Source: Fuerstiella marisgermanici (GTDB lineage: Bacteria; Planctomycetota; Planctomycetia; Planctomycetales; Planctomycetaceae). From it: a stretch of DNA of 64,000 nucleotides. Both the position numbers and the translations under genes were made by a program. This document shows positions 36,738-44,749 of the stretch, piece by piece. The stretch is taken from the NCBI RefSeq assembly GCF_001983935.1, contig NZ_CP017641.1, forward strand, positions 6,791,001-6,855,000, written 5' to 3'. The stretch's first letter is position 1, and each line of letters starts with the position of its first letter. Under the pieces are notes generated by a model that worked only from the letters and a program-made list of their open reading frames with translations, ran no database searches and had not been told where the DNA came from.

Positions 36738-37660
36738 GTTCACACCTGCGAGGCGACGACATAAAATTAACCCCTGTGGGCTACTGGTGGTGTATCGAGC
36801 GGTCATGCCATCGTCTGCGTGAAACTTGTGCTCGTTAAGTAAAGTTGCGGGGTAATCCCAATCGCGGGTTTTCGCATTTTCGCGGTGACCGTTTCGACCG
36901 CTTCAGCTGCCCCGCGCAGGCAGCATCCAGACAACCGGAAGGTCGTGGTTGACGAGCGAGTTCGTTTCGACTGCAGTTCCACGCGGAGCTGCCGCTAAGG
37001 CTTGTGACTCGACGCGTGCGCTATCGAACCTGCGCATTCAACGTTGCACGTACGAGTGGTGTTCAAAGGTTATAGGGCGCCTTTGGTGAAGTACCACCCG
37101 GCAGGATGCGTTTTTTATTAGCCGTAGGCATCACGCTGTGATTTGGCTTGCGCCGAACGTCACGCCGCTTCAGGTCTGCGGCAGCGTGGTCGGTTTACGA
37201 TGGTGCCATGGGGTGGTGCAACGTACAGACAACGCATGCGTGTCCTGCTGATGTCGCGGTGGGCCATGACGAGGCTACCGAAAAACACGGCCCGGGTTTT
37301 CCAGACCGTGGCAAGCGTTCAGCGAAACTTGCACTTAGCCCCGGAAGAATTGGCAACTTCTGAACGGAGCGGTGGCGGGCTGGCATATCTTCCAGCCGTT
37401 CCCTGTAGGAAGACCTGGGCTTGAACCAGCGCGACTAAGTCCTGCGCACAGCGGTGCCTCTTTGTAGGTTCCGGCAGCCCGACGGAACTTCTGGCTTCGC
37501 CAAACAGAGCGCAGAGTGGGGCGGCTTGAAGGGGTGAGTGGCGACGTTGGTCGATAAGCGAACGAACGTGCGCGGCGGGAAGGTTTTAGTTCGCCTTTGC
37601 CGAGGTGCCCCTCGGGCCACTGGCACCTACGGAGACACCTCGCCGAATACTGCGAAACGA
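36738..37660. other. 923-bp region with no recognised gene
   Basis: Contains the promoter side of the minus-strand signalling operon (about 36740-36900). The rest (36900-37600) shows scattered frames under 100 codons on both strands with no recognisable domain. A 7-bp inverted repeat AGGTGCC-N12-GGCACCT at 37603-37628 lies just downstream of the minus-strand gene ending at 37661 and may help terminate it, though no T-run follows. No tRNA or other RNA gene seen. Confidence 0.4.
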
Positions 37661-38707
37661 CTATCCCTGCTTCTGCAGCTCTTCCGCCTTCTTCTTCAGC
37701 TCGGCTGCTTTTTTGATCGTTTCTTCGGACTTCTTCTTTGTGTCCTCGATCTTTTTGGCGGCGGCGTCAGCAGCTTTTTTGGCGTCGTCGGCCGCTTTCT
37801 TTTTGGCTTCCAGGGCCTTCTTGGCGCCCTCGGCGGCCTTCTTGGCTTCTTCGACAGCCTTCGTGGTGTCCGCAACAGCTTTGTTGGCGGCATCAACCAC
37901 AGCCTTTGGTGCATCCGCATTCTTCTTCAGATCTTCGACAGCTTTCTTAGCACCTGCCAGAGCCTTTTCGGCAGCAGCGACGGCTTTGTCTGCGGTCGCA
38001 GCGACGGCGTTTTCAGCATCAAACGCCTTCTTGGCCTCCTCGGCCTTCTTCGCGGCTTCGGCAGACGCTTTTTCTGCGGCGGGGATTGCAGCGGCCAGTT
38101 CTTCGACTTCTTTGGCCGCGTCCTCAGCAGCTCGGCCAGCTTCGACAATCGCTTTCTCGCGGTCGCGTTTGAAGTCGGGCACAATTTCAATTTCCGGCAA
38201 CGCGGCTTTCAGTTCTTCCTCGCCCGCTTCAGTTACCTTGGTCTGCCAGACGAACAACTTTTTGAGGTTCTTCAGGCCGGCGAGTTCCTTTAATGCGGCG
38301 TCAGTGACGGCGGTGCCGTAAACATTGAGGTATTCCAGCTTTTCCAAGCCCTTTAACTGAGCGACTCCGGCATCAGTCACGGCCGTCTTTTCAAGATGCA
38401 GCCTCGCCAGGTCTTTGAGACCCGCCAAATGAGCCAATCCTGCGTCAGTGACCTTGGTGCCGCGCAGATTCAACGCGTACACGTTGCCCGCGCCGGCCAG
38501 AATTTTGAGCGTGTCGTCGGTGATCTCTTTGTCTGACAAGTGGAAGGCGATTGTCAGTCGCGTGTCGTTTTGAGCCAGTTGCATGGCCTGGCCGCCCGCG
38601 TCGGTCACGGCCTTGATGAGTGCTTTGTCGGCATCAGAAAGTTCTTCCTGAGCGATTGCGGGCACAACGGTAAGTAGACTGAGCAGCAGAATTGAGGCGG
38701 GTTTCAT
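37661..38707 (-). CDS. Secreted leucine-rich-repeat protein with Ala/Lys coiled-coil tail
   Basis: 348 aa with a signal peptide (MKPASILLLSLLTVVPAIAQ). Residues 55-170 contain about five leucine-rich repeats of the pattern VTDAGLAHLAGLKDLARLHL, one every 23-24 residues, as in the planctomycete LRR proteins. Residues 185-348 are a low-complexity helix of Ala, Lys and Glu (for example AAKKAEEAKKAFDAE), predicted to form a long coiled coil and resembling histone H1- or TolA-like sequences. The combination suggests a protein-binding head on an extended periplasmic rod. No partner gene is adjacent; the mla operon diverges 300 bases away. Long frames on the plus strand here are shadows of the biased composition. 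Confidence 0.85.
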   Translation of the reverse strand: MKPASILLLSLLTVVPAIAQEELSDADKALIKAVTDAGGQAMQLAQNDTRLTIAFHLSDKEITDDTLKILAGAGNVYALNLRGTKVTDAGLAHLAGLKDLARLHLEKTAVTDAGVAQLKGLEKLEYLNVYGTAVTDAALKELAGLKNLKKLFVWQTKVTEAGEEELKAALPEIEIVPDFKRDREKAIVEAGRAAEDAAKEVEELAAAIPAAEKASAEAAKKAEEAKKAFDAENAVAATADKAVAAAEKALAGAKKAVEDLKKNADAPKAVVDAANKAVADTTKAVEEAKKAAEGAKKALEAKKKAADDAKKAADAAAKKIEDTKKKSEETIKKAAELKKKAEELQKQG

Positions 38708-39007
38708 GGCGGAAGTGTCCTGAATTAGGGCGAAGGGAGGCTTGCTGTCGTGTTTGGAGCGGCGACTTCAGGCCACCGACACCGCCCAGCCTATTCACTT
38801 TCCCCACCAGTTTCAACATTCAGGCCGGGGACGCGTTGGCAGGCGGACAGTACGCACCGGCGGGCGGGGGCGTGGTAACGGGGGTGGACGCGGCGAAAGC
38901 TGAACTGCGGGCGTTGGTCCTGAGCGTCGCCGGAGCGTCTGGTTTGGGGTCGAACTGAATCCCTGTTGTGAAATACAATGCCCGGCAAGCAAGGACGCTG
39001 AATCTCA
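38708..39007. other. 300-bp divergent intergenic region
   Basis: Between the divergent LRR gene and the mla operon, so both promoters should lie here. It contains a solo inverted copy of the 89-bp repeat described below (38848-38890). No other structure seen. Confidence 0.5.
38848..38890 (-). repeat. Solo copy of the 89-bp intergenic repeat, inverted
   Basis: Plus strand reads AGTACGCACCGGCGGGCGG then GCGTGG, the reverse complement of the conserved core of the tandem array at 41935-42392 (CCGCCCGCCGGTGCGTAC). The outer part has diverged. It sits just upstream of mlaE, whereas the array sits just downstream of mlaD. Confidence 0.65.
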
Positions 39008-39865
39008 ATGAACGCTACGGCAACTCAAAATCCGATCTCACTGATCGGCCGGATCACGCAGGAGTTCTTCTGCGGATTTGGCGGCGTGACCATGTTCAGC
39101 CTGAAAATGCTGGCTCAGCTACACAAGGGCTTGCCGCGGCGGCACACCATCGTGCCCATTCTGTACGAAATCGGTGTCCGCAGTATCCCCGTCATTCTGG
39201 TCACGGGCACCTTTATCGGAATGGTGCTGGCCGTGCAGACGTACCAGCAATTCAAAATGATGCACATGGAATCCCGGTTGGGAGCCATCATTACGATGAC
39301 GCTGGTTTCGGAACTCGGGCCGGTGCTGGCCGCGACAATGCTGGCCGGGCGCGTCGGTTCGGCGATGGCAGCGGAACTTGGCACCATGCGCGTGACCGAA
39401 CAAATTCACGCCATCAGCGCTCTCGGCGCGAATCCGTTGAGGTATCTGGTGGTGCCTCGGTTTCTGGCCTGCGTGGCTCTGATTCCGCTGCTGACGGCCA
39501 TCGCCGATGCGGTGGGGATTGCGGCCGGTTGGGCGTTTAGTTGCGGCGTGCTGGGGATCAACTCGCACCATTATTGGATGTATGCCGAACAGTTCGTGAC
39601 CGGCTGGGACGTCATGGCAGGGCTAATCAAAAGTGTCTTCTTTGGCTGCAGTATCGCGATTATCGCCTGTCAACAGGGCTTCCACTGCGGAGCGGGTGCT
39701 GAAGGTGTGGGCCGCGCGGCGACTCAGTCGTTTGTGCTTTCCTTCATCGCAATCCTCGGGATGGACTTTCTACTGACAGTCGTGCTGAACACGACTTACT
39801 ACCTGATCTGGCCGGGAGCCGTTTCGCTAGCGACATTGCTGCCTTTTGCGGGGTTTGCGGTATGA
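39008..39865 (+). CDS. mlaE: MlaE-type ABC transporter permease
   Basis: 285-aa inner-membrane permease of the Mla/Ttg2/YrbE phospholipid transport system. After an N-terminal amphipathic part, TGTFIGMVLAVQTYQQ, LVSELGPVLAATMLAGRVG and MRVTEQIHAISALGANPLRY are the signature stretches of the family, followed by five or so hydrophobic helices. ATG 39008 gives a family-typical length (about 260-285). Its stop overlaps the ATPase start as ATGA. With the next two genes it forms the permease-ATPase-MCE core. No MlaB (STAS), MlaC or MlaA gene is visible in this window. Confidence 0.95.
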   Translation: MNATATQNPISLIGRITQEFFCGFGGVTMFSLKMLAQLHKGLPRRHTIVPILYEIGVRSIPVILVTGTFIGMVLAVQTYQQFKMMHMESRLGAIITMTLVSELGPVLAATMLAGRVGSAMAAELGTMRVTEQIHAISALGANPLRYLVVPRFLACVALIPLLTAIADAVGIAAGWAFSCGVLGINSHHYWMYAEQFVTGWDVMAGLIKSVFFGCSIAIIACQQGFHCGAGAEGVGRAATQSFVLSFIAILGMDFLLTVVLNTTYYLIWPGAVSLATLLPFAGFAV

Positions 39866-40668
39866 CAGGTCAGACGTCGTCACCAGCAATCGAGATCGCC
39901 GACACGCGCTGCGTGTTTGGAACTCAGAAGGTCCTGTGGAATGTGGACCTGGCCATCAATGCCGGGCAGACGGTCGCGATCGTCGGCGAAAGCGGTTGCG
40001 GCAAGAGTGTCACCATGAAGGTGATGATGCAGCTGCTGACTCCAACAGCCGGCACGCTGCGCTGGTTCGGCGGAGACGTGGCCGATATGACGGAGGCAGA
40101 ACGCCAACGCCAGCGGCTTCGGCTGGGCTACCTTTTTCAGGGAGCCGCCTTGTTTGACAGCCTGACGATTTACGAAAACGTTGCCTTCGGACTTCGGCAG
40201 ACGGGGCAAACCAACGAACGAGAAATCAAAGCGACTGTGCTGGCGCGGCTGGAAGAAGTCGGGCTGACGGCCGACATCGTAGACAAACGGCCTTCGGAAA
40301 TATCCGGCGGCATGCAAAAACGAGTCGGGTTGGCTCGCGCTTTGGCGCTTAGCCCGGACGTGATGTTCTACGACGAACCAACAACGGGGCTGGACCCGGT
40401 GAACAGCCGTCGCATCGATGACCTGATTCAGTCGATCCGCGATTCGCGCGGCGTGACGGGAATTATCGTGACTCATGACTTGCGCACGGTTCAGCGAGTG
40501 GCCGACCGCATCGTGATGCTGTACCCGCGGCGCAAGCTGAACGACGACGAGAACCAGGTGATCTTTGACGGAACTCTGGCGGAACTGGCGACGAGTTCTG
40601 ACGAACGGATTCGAGAATACATCGGTGACGAGTTGGATGGCAACATCGTCAACGCATCTGCGGCGTAG
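39862..40668 (+). CDS. mlaF: MlaF-type ABC transporter ATP-binding protein
   Basis: 268-aa ATPase. Walker A is GESGCGKS near residue 43, Q-loop FQGAALFD, ABC signature SGGMQKRVGLARALAL, Walker B DVMFYDEPTTGLDP, and the switch His is in IVTHDL. The GAALFDSLTI and SGGMQKR forms are specific to the Mla/MCE ATPases. It starts within the permease stop (ATGA), so the two should be made in fixed ratio. It powers lipid movement between the membranes together with MlaE and the MCE protein downstream. Confidence 0.95.
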   Translation: MTGQTSSPAIEIADTRCVFGTQKVLWNVDLAINAGQTVAIVGESGCGKSVTMKVMMQLLTPTAGTLRWFGGDVADMTEAERQRQRLRLGYLFQGAALFDSLTIYENVAFGLRQTGQTNEREIKATVLARLEEVGLTADIVDKRPSEISGGMQKRVGLARALALSPDVMFYDEPTTGLDPVNSRRIDDLIQSIRDSRGVTGIIVTHDLRTVQRVADRIVMLYPRRKLNDDENQVIFDGTLAELATSSDERIREYIGDELDGNIVNASAA

Positions 40669-40776
40669 ATTCAGTGGCCACGGGACAGTGCCCTCGTCAG
40701 GTGTGGGGCGAGCTTCCGCGAGCCAGATGCCGACACTGCCTTGAAAGTCACGCGAAATCGCGGAGGAAGCAACTTC

Positions 40777-41892
40777 ATGGACGAACGAAATCAGGAATTC
40801 AAAGTTGGCTTCATGGCCGTTGTGGCGCTGGCTGCTGCGGTATTCATGGTGTTCAAGTTTGGAGAGATCGGCAACCAGTGGAAGTCGGGCACTCGGATCA
40901 GCATCGTCCTGCCCAACGCGGCCGGCATCTTTCCACAAACACCTATTAACATGAGCGGCATTCGTATTGGAAGTGTCGAAACACTCACGCTGGTGGCCGA
41001 AGGACGCGGCGTGATGGTGCGCGCAGTCATTGATGAGGATTACACGTTCCGCAACGATTCGACCGCACAGGTGACTCGATCGCTGCTGGGTGACGGATCG
41101 ATTGAGATCATTCCCGGCAGCGAAGGAAAGGCCATTGTGGAAGGCGACCGCATCGCCGGTCGTTCGGCCAGCGACCCGACGGCCGTGGTGGCTCGAATGG
41201 AACAACGCATCTCTTCCACGCTGGCATCGTTCGAACACACTGGCAAAGAATGGGGGCGCCTGGGCAACAACCTTAACCAGCTTCTGGAAACCTCCGGCCC
41301 CGACGGCGTGAACACCATTCAACGGTCTGCCGCCGCGTTAGAACAGTTCACTCGCACCATGAAAGCCGCTGAAGACACTCTGGCGTCGGCGGGCAACCTG
41401 ATCAACGATCCGCAATACCAGCAACAGCTTCAGCAAACACTGGCCGCACTGCCTGAAATGTTGAATGAAACTCGCGGCACACTAAAGGCCGTGAACTCGG
41501 TCATTCGCCAGGTCGACACAACAGTGGCCAACATCAACGTCGCCACCACGCCGCTGGCTCGTCAAAGTGAAACGATGGTGAACCGACTGAGCAAGTCGCT
41601 GGATAATATTGAATCGATTACCGGCGAACTCGCGATCGTATCGCGTTTGATGAATCGCGACGGCGGCACCATTAATAAGTTGCTGACCGATCCAGCGGTC
41701 TACCGAAATCTGAACGCCACTTCGGCGTCGCTGGCCGTCATGCTTGAAAACCTTAAACCGGTGATCGCCGACATGCAGATCTTCAGCGACAAGGTGGCTC
41801 GCCATCCGGAACTACTGGGCGTCCGAGGCGTTGTGCGTGGCAGCGATGGTGTGAAGGACGCGAACGTCACGCCGGCATCGTTTGAACGGTAG
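40777..41892 (+). CDS. mlaD: MlaD-like MCE-domain protein
   Basis: 371 aa from ATG 40777, preceded by GGAGGAAG; the TTG at 40741 is less likely. One N-terminal membrane helix (KVGFMAVVALAAAVFMVFKFG) is followed by an MCE domain (about residues 40-125, INMSGIRIGSVETLTL, GSIEIIPGSEGKA). The remaining 240 residues are a long helical region with heptad-like pattern, longer than in E. coli MlaD, similar to planctomycete and mycobacterial MCE proteins. It should form the periplasmic lipid-binding ring or tube of the transporter. It is separated from the ATPase gene by about 110 bases, which include a short GC-rich stretch. Confidence 0.92.
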   Translation: MDERNQEFKVGFMAVVALAAAVFMVFKFGEIGNQWKSGTRISIVLPNAAGIFPQTPINMSGIRIGSVETLTLVAEGRGVMVRAVIDEDYTFRNDSTAQVTRSLLGDGSIEIIPGSEGKAIVEGDRIAGRSASDPTAVVARMEQRISSTLASFEHTGKEWGRLGNNLNQLLETSGPDGVNTIQRSAAALEQFTRTMKAAEDTLASAGNLINDPQYQQQLQQTLAALPEMLNETRGTLKAVNSVIRQVDTTVANINVATTPLARQSETMVNRLSKSLDNIESITGELAIVSRLMNRDGGTINKLLTDPAVYRNLNATSASLAVMLENLKPVIADMQIFSDKVARHPELLGVRGVVRGSDGVKDANVTPASFER

Positions 41893-41934
41893 CAAAACGC
41901 ACCCTCCGCATTGATCGCGGGTGAGAACAAGCAC

Positions 41935-42392
41935 GTCGGCGGTTCCGCTTCCACACCGTCACCCGCCAGCCACGCCAACCGCCCGCCGGTGCGTACCGGC
42001 TTTCAGCGACCATCTGGAGCAACGCCGGCGCTTCTGGTTCCACACCGTCACCCGCCTGCCACGCCAACCGCCCGCCGGTGCTTACCGGCTTTCAGCGACC
42101 ATCGGGAGCAACGTCGGCGCCTCTGGTTCCACACCGTCACCCGCCTGCCACGCCAACCGCCCGCCGGTGCGTACCGGCCTCCAGTGACTATCGGGAGCAA
42201 CGCCGGCGCTTCTGGTTCCACACCGTCACTCGGCTGCCACGCCAACCGCCTGCCGGTGCGTACCGGCCTCCAGCGACCATCGGGAGCAACGCTGGCGGTT
42301 CCGCGTTCGTTTGGTAACTCGCCCGCCGGCGATTCCGCTTCCACACCGTCACTCGCCCGCCACGCCAACCGCCCGCCGGTGCGTACCGGCTA
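41935..42392. repeat. 89-bp GC-rich tandem repeat array
   Basis: Direct repeats with the landmark CACACCGTCAC starting at 41952, 42041, 42130 and 42219, exactly 89 bases apart, then a fifth at 42342 after a 123-base interval that contains a diverged insertion. Each unit holds a hairpin, GCCGGT-GCGT-ACCGGC. Units differ at only a few bases. The frames that run through it translate to repeated HANRPPVRTG-like peptides because 89 is not divisible by 3, so coding is very unlikely. It ends next to the PEGA lipoprotein stop at 42390 and fills the space downstream of mlaD. Confidence 0.92.
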
Positions 42393-42791
42393 GAGTCCGT
42401 GCAGTGCGTCGCTACGCAGCGATCGTCCGCGCTGAATGACATTTTGAGCGTTGTCCTGCTGGCGCGGCTGCATCTGAATGTCGTAGCGACGGTGATCGCG
42501 GATGTGAGTGCCCAGGAAGTTGTCGCTGAAGAAGTCCAGCGGAAATCGCTGATACCACGGCGGGTTGATGTCGATGAACTGCGTTTGAGTTTCGTAGCCG
42601 TCCTTCAACAGTTGCACTTCCCGAGTGCCGTACCATGTGTAATCGATGGATGTTGGCGTATACCCAACGTCCTTCCCGTCAATGCGCACCAGAGCTCCGA
42701 CGGGGTTCGAGTTGATCGTGAGCCGTCGATGAACGCAACCTGTCTGCAGAAACGTCAGCAGCAGTGCGAAGGTGATGAAGGTTCGACGCAT
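42390..42791 (-). CDS. PEGA-domain lipoprotein
   Basis: 133 aa from ATG 42791 (ATG 42800 adds three residues). The N-terminal hydrophobic stretch ends FLQTGC, an imperfect lipobox with Gln at -3, so lipid attachment is likely but not certain. The PEGA domain follows: LTINSNPVGALVRIDGKDVGYTPTS and REVQLLKDGYETQ, about 65 residues. The remainder (PPWYQRFPLDFFSDNFLGTH) matches the C-terminal part common in planctomycete PEGA lipoproteins. Role in the envelope is unknown. The stop lies at the edge of the tandem repeat array. Confidence 0.85.
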   Translation of the reverse strand: MRRTFITFALLLTFLQTGCVHRRLTINSNPVGALVRIDGKDVGYTPTSIDYTWYGTREVQLLKDGYETQTQFIDINPPWYQRFPLDFFSDNFLGTHIRDHRRYDIQMQPRQQDNAQNVIQRGRSLRSDALHGL

Positions 42792-43303
42792 GGGTGTCAA
42801 ATAATGCGAATGGCACGGCCAACAAGACGGGGCGGGCCTTCGATTGGGAGGTCTTTCAGTTTGCAGCGATGCACAGGAATCCGTGCAGCGTAACTCAAAA
42901 TCGCCGATCCACCCAAGACCAGTTTTTCGCGCATCGTTGCTGCTTCACACCTGCACAAGGTGGCTGTCGGTAGTGTACAAACGATTCCTGGGGCGCGTGC
43001 CTTCTCAGGTTTGGAAAAAACGGCCGGTGGAATGGATTCCGGCGGCGAATTGGTGGAGGTTGCACCGACCAATTTTGCCGTACGAACACTCACAACTCGT
43101 TGTCATTGACTGATTTGCCATAAAATTTGAGCGGGCTAGACTTCTTCGCAGCCAAAACTTCTTGAAGGCATTGATGTGAAGAAACCCGTGCGAGTTCGGA
43201 CAGGTCTTGCCGTGATGTTGCAGAGGCCTCCGGTCAGGAAGCAGCTTCCTTTTCACCTGGCCGGATGCAGCTCAATGGGCAACGAGTACCAGAAGTAAAC
43301 ACG
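42792..43303. other. 512-bp divergent gap with a doubtful small frame
   Basis: Region between the PEGA lipoprotein and the PP2C gene. A minus-strand frame (42797-43093) ends five bases before the lipoprotein ATG; its last 45 codons begin MREKLVLGGSAILSYAARIP and could be a small upstream gene, but the ribosome-binding site is poor and I recognise nothing. Otherwise featureless. Confidence 0.3.
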
Positions 43304-44647
43304 ATGACCGACCAGCCGCAGGTTCAATACGCTTCCCGAACGGATGTCGGGATGCGCCGAGCGGCCAACCAGGATTCCGTCGTTATTCGGTTGAGTAACG
43401 AGTATCAGGAATGGAACGAATGCGGCCACCTGTTTGTCGTGGCAGACGGGATGGGTGGGCATTCCGTTGGAGACCTCGCCAGTCGCATCGCCGTCGATTC
43501 GCTGCCGATCGCGTATTTCAAGGTGGATGCCGATTCAATTCCGGACCGTCTTCGCAGCGCCATCATCGCGGCCAATCGATCGATCAGCGACAAGGCGCGA
43601 GAGAACCCGGAATTTGCCGACATGGGCACGACGTGCTCAACGCTGGTCCTGTCGACGGCTGGTGCCTTTGTGGGGCACGTCGGGGATAGCCGCGTTTATC
43701 GAGTGCGCGACGGTCATATTCAGCAGCTGACTTTCGACCACAGTTTGCAGTGGGAAATGGTGCGGCAGGGCAGGGCGACGATCGAAAACGTCGACATGCT
43801 GCATCCGCGCAACGTGATCACGCGTTGCCTCGGTCCGGACCAGAATGTGCCGATCGATATCGAAGGTCCGTTTCAGGTATTGCCCGAAGATCGATTCGTG
43901 ATCTGTTCGGACGGCTTGACGGGGCATATGTCGGACAGTGAAATCGGAGCCATCGCCAACAGCATGCCCCCTGGCGACGCGGCTCGTTTGTTAATCAACC
44001 TCGCCAACTGCCGCGGCGGCACAGACAATGTGACGGTGGTGGTGGCTCGAGTAGAATCGTTCCCGACTCAGACCGGAAAGTTTGTCGATTCTCCCAGGAA
44101 GTTCGTCCCCGCCAAAACGACCGAACTATCGCCCAAACCTTCCGGAAGCATCGCGAATCGGATTTCGATGTCCCTGTTCCTGCTTTTGGGTGTCAGCGGT
44201 TTAGGCCTGTTGGCGTTGGGCGAGGTCCAATACGGTCTCTGGTTGATTTGCCCAGCGCTGATTCTGGGCTTTCTGAGCATGATCGCGTCCACCAACCGGC
44301 AGGTGGCAGAATCCAGTGCTTTGGCAGACACCGCAGAATTTGAGACGCCCGCTATTCCGGGTCTTCAGCCGCTGGAAGGTTCGCGCCCGGCCGCCAATTC
44401 GCCGTATCGAACGGCACCGGCCGAGATTGATCCGGGCTTCCTGGAGTTGCTCGCCCAGGCTCAAAGCGAACTCACCACGGCAGCGCGGGAAAACGGCTGG
44501 AAGGCCGACTTTGATTCACTGGCGAACATGAACCGGCAAGCACTGGTCGCCACGAAGGAAAACAAGCTGGAGCAGTGCGTGCAAATCCGAGCTCAGGCGA
44601 TCGATGACCTGATGAAGGAATTGTACGCCAATTCGCGGCACGGCTAG
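43304..44647 (+). CDS. PP2C-type protein phosphatase with membrane anchor
   Basis: 447 aa from ATG 43304 (ATG 43265 would add 13). Residues 1-250 are a bacterial PP2C/Stp phosphatase: RTDVGMRRAANQDS, LFVVADGMGGHSVGD, AFVGHVGDSRVYRVRDG, FVICSDGLTGHMSD and GGTDNVTVVV, with all metal-binding Asp residues kept. Two hydrophobic helices follow (LFLLLGVSGLGLLALGE and WLICPALILGFLSMIA), so the phosphatase domain faces the cytoplasm from the membrane. The last 120 residues form a helical domain of unknown role. It likely opposes a Ser/Thr kinase such as the one at 47144. Confidence 0.92.
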   Translation: MTDQPQVQYASRTDVGMRRAANQDSVVIRLSNEYQEWNECGHLFVVADGMGGHSVGDLASRIAVDSLPIAYFKVDADSIPDRLRSAIIAANRSISDKARENPEFADMGTTCSTLVLSTAGAFVGHVGDSRVYRVRDGHIQQLTFDHSLQWEMVRQGRATIENVDMLHPRNVITRCLGPDQNVPIDIEGPFQVLPEDRFVICSDGLTGHMSDSEIGAIANSMPPGDAARLLINLANCRGGTDNVTVVVARVESFPTQTGKFVDSPRKFVPAKTTELSPKPSGSIANRISMSLFLLLGVSGLGLLALGEVQYGLWLICPALILGFLSMIASTNRQVAESSALADTAEFETPAIPGLQPLEGSRPAANSPYRTAPAEIDPGFLELLAQAQSELTTAARENGWKADFDSLANMNRQALVATKENKLEQCVQIRAQAIDDLMKELYANSRHG

Positions 44648-44749
44648 GATCGAGCATCGGCCGAAAATGCCGGTTTCGCCTGTACCTGGGGGAGCCAACC
44701 TCGTAAACTTCGCGCTTTGAATCCACTCAACGTAAACAGGGAGGTTTGC

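Noticed and set aside
37538-38321. Two plus-strand open frames of about 240-250 codons opposite the coiled-coil gene
   Set aside because: Low-complexity Ser/Ala/Phe or Leu/Gly/Phe translations that are mirror images of the Ala/Lys-rich helix.
39880-41322. Minus-strand open frame of 480 codons opposite the mlaF and mlaD genes
   Set aside because: It is fully antisense to two genes with intact motifs, has no recognisable domain, and is rich in His/Arg/Gln as expected of a shadow of codon bias.
41935-42392. Possible CRISPR array
   Set aside because: The whole 89-base unit is conserved, with no variable spacers and no cas genes nearby.
41911-42442. Open frames on both strands across the 89-bp repeats
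   Set aside because: Repeated peptides in shifting frames because 89 is not a multiple of 3; not coding.
42797-43093. Minus-strand frame of 98 codons ending just before the PEGA lipoprotein
   Set aside because: Poor ribosome-binding site and no recognisable feature; only the last 45 codons look faintly protein-like.
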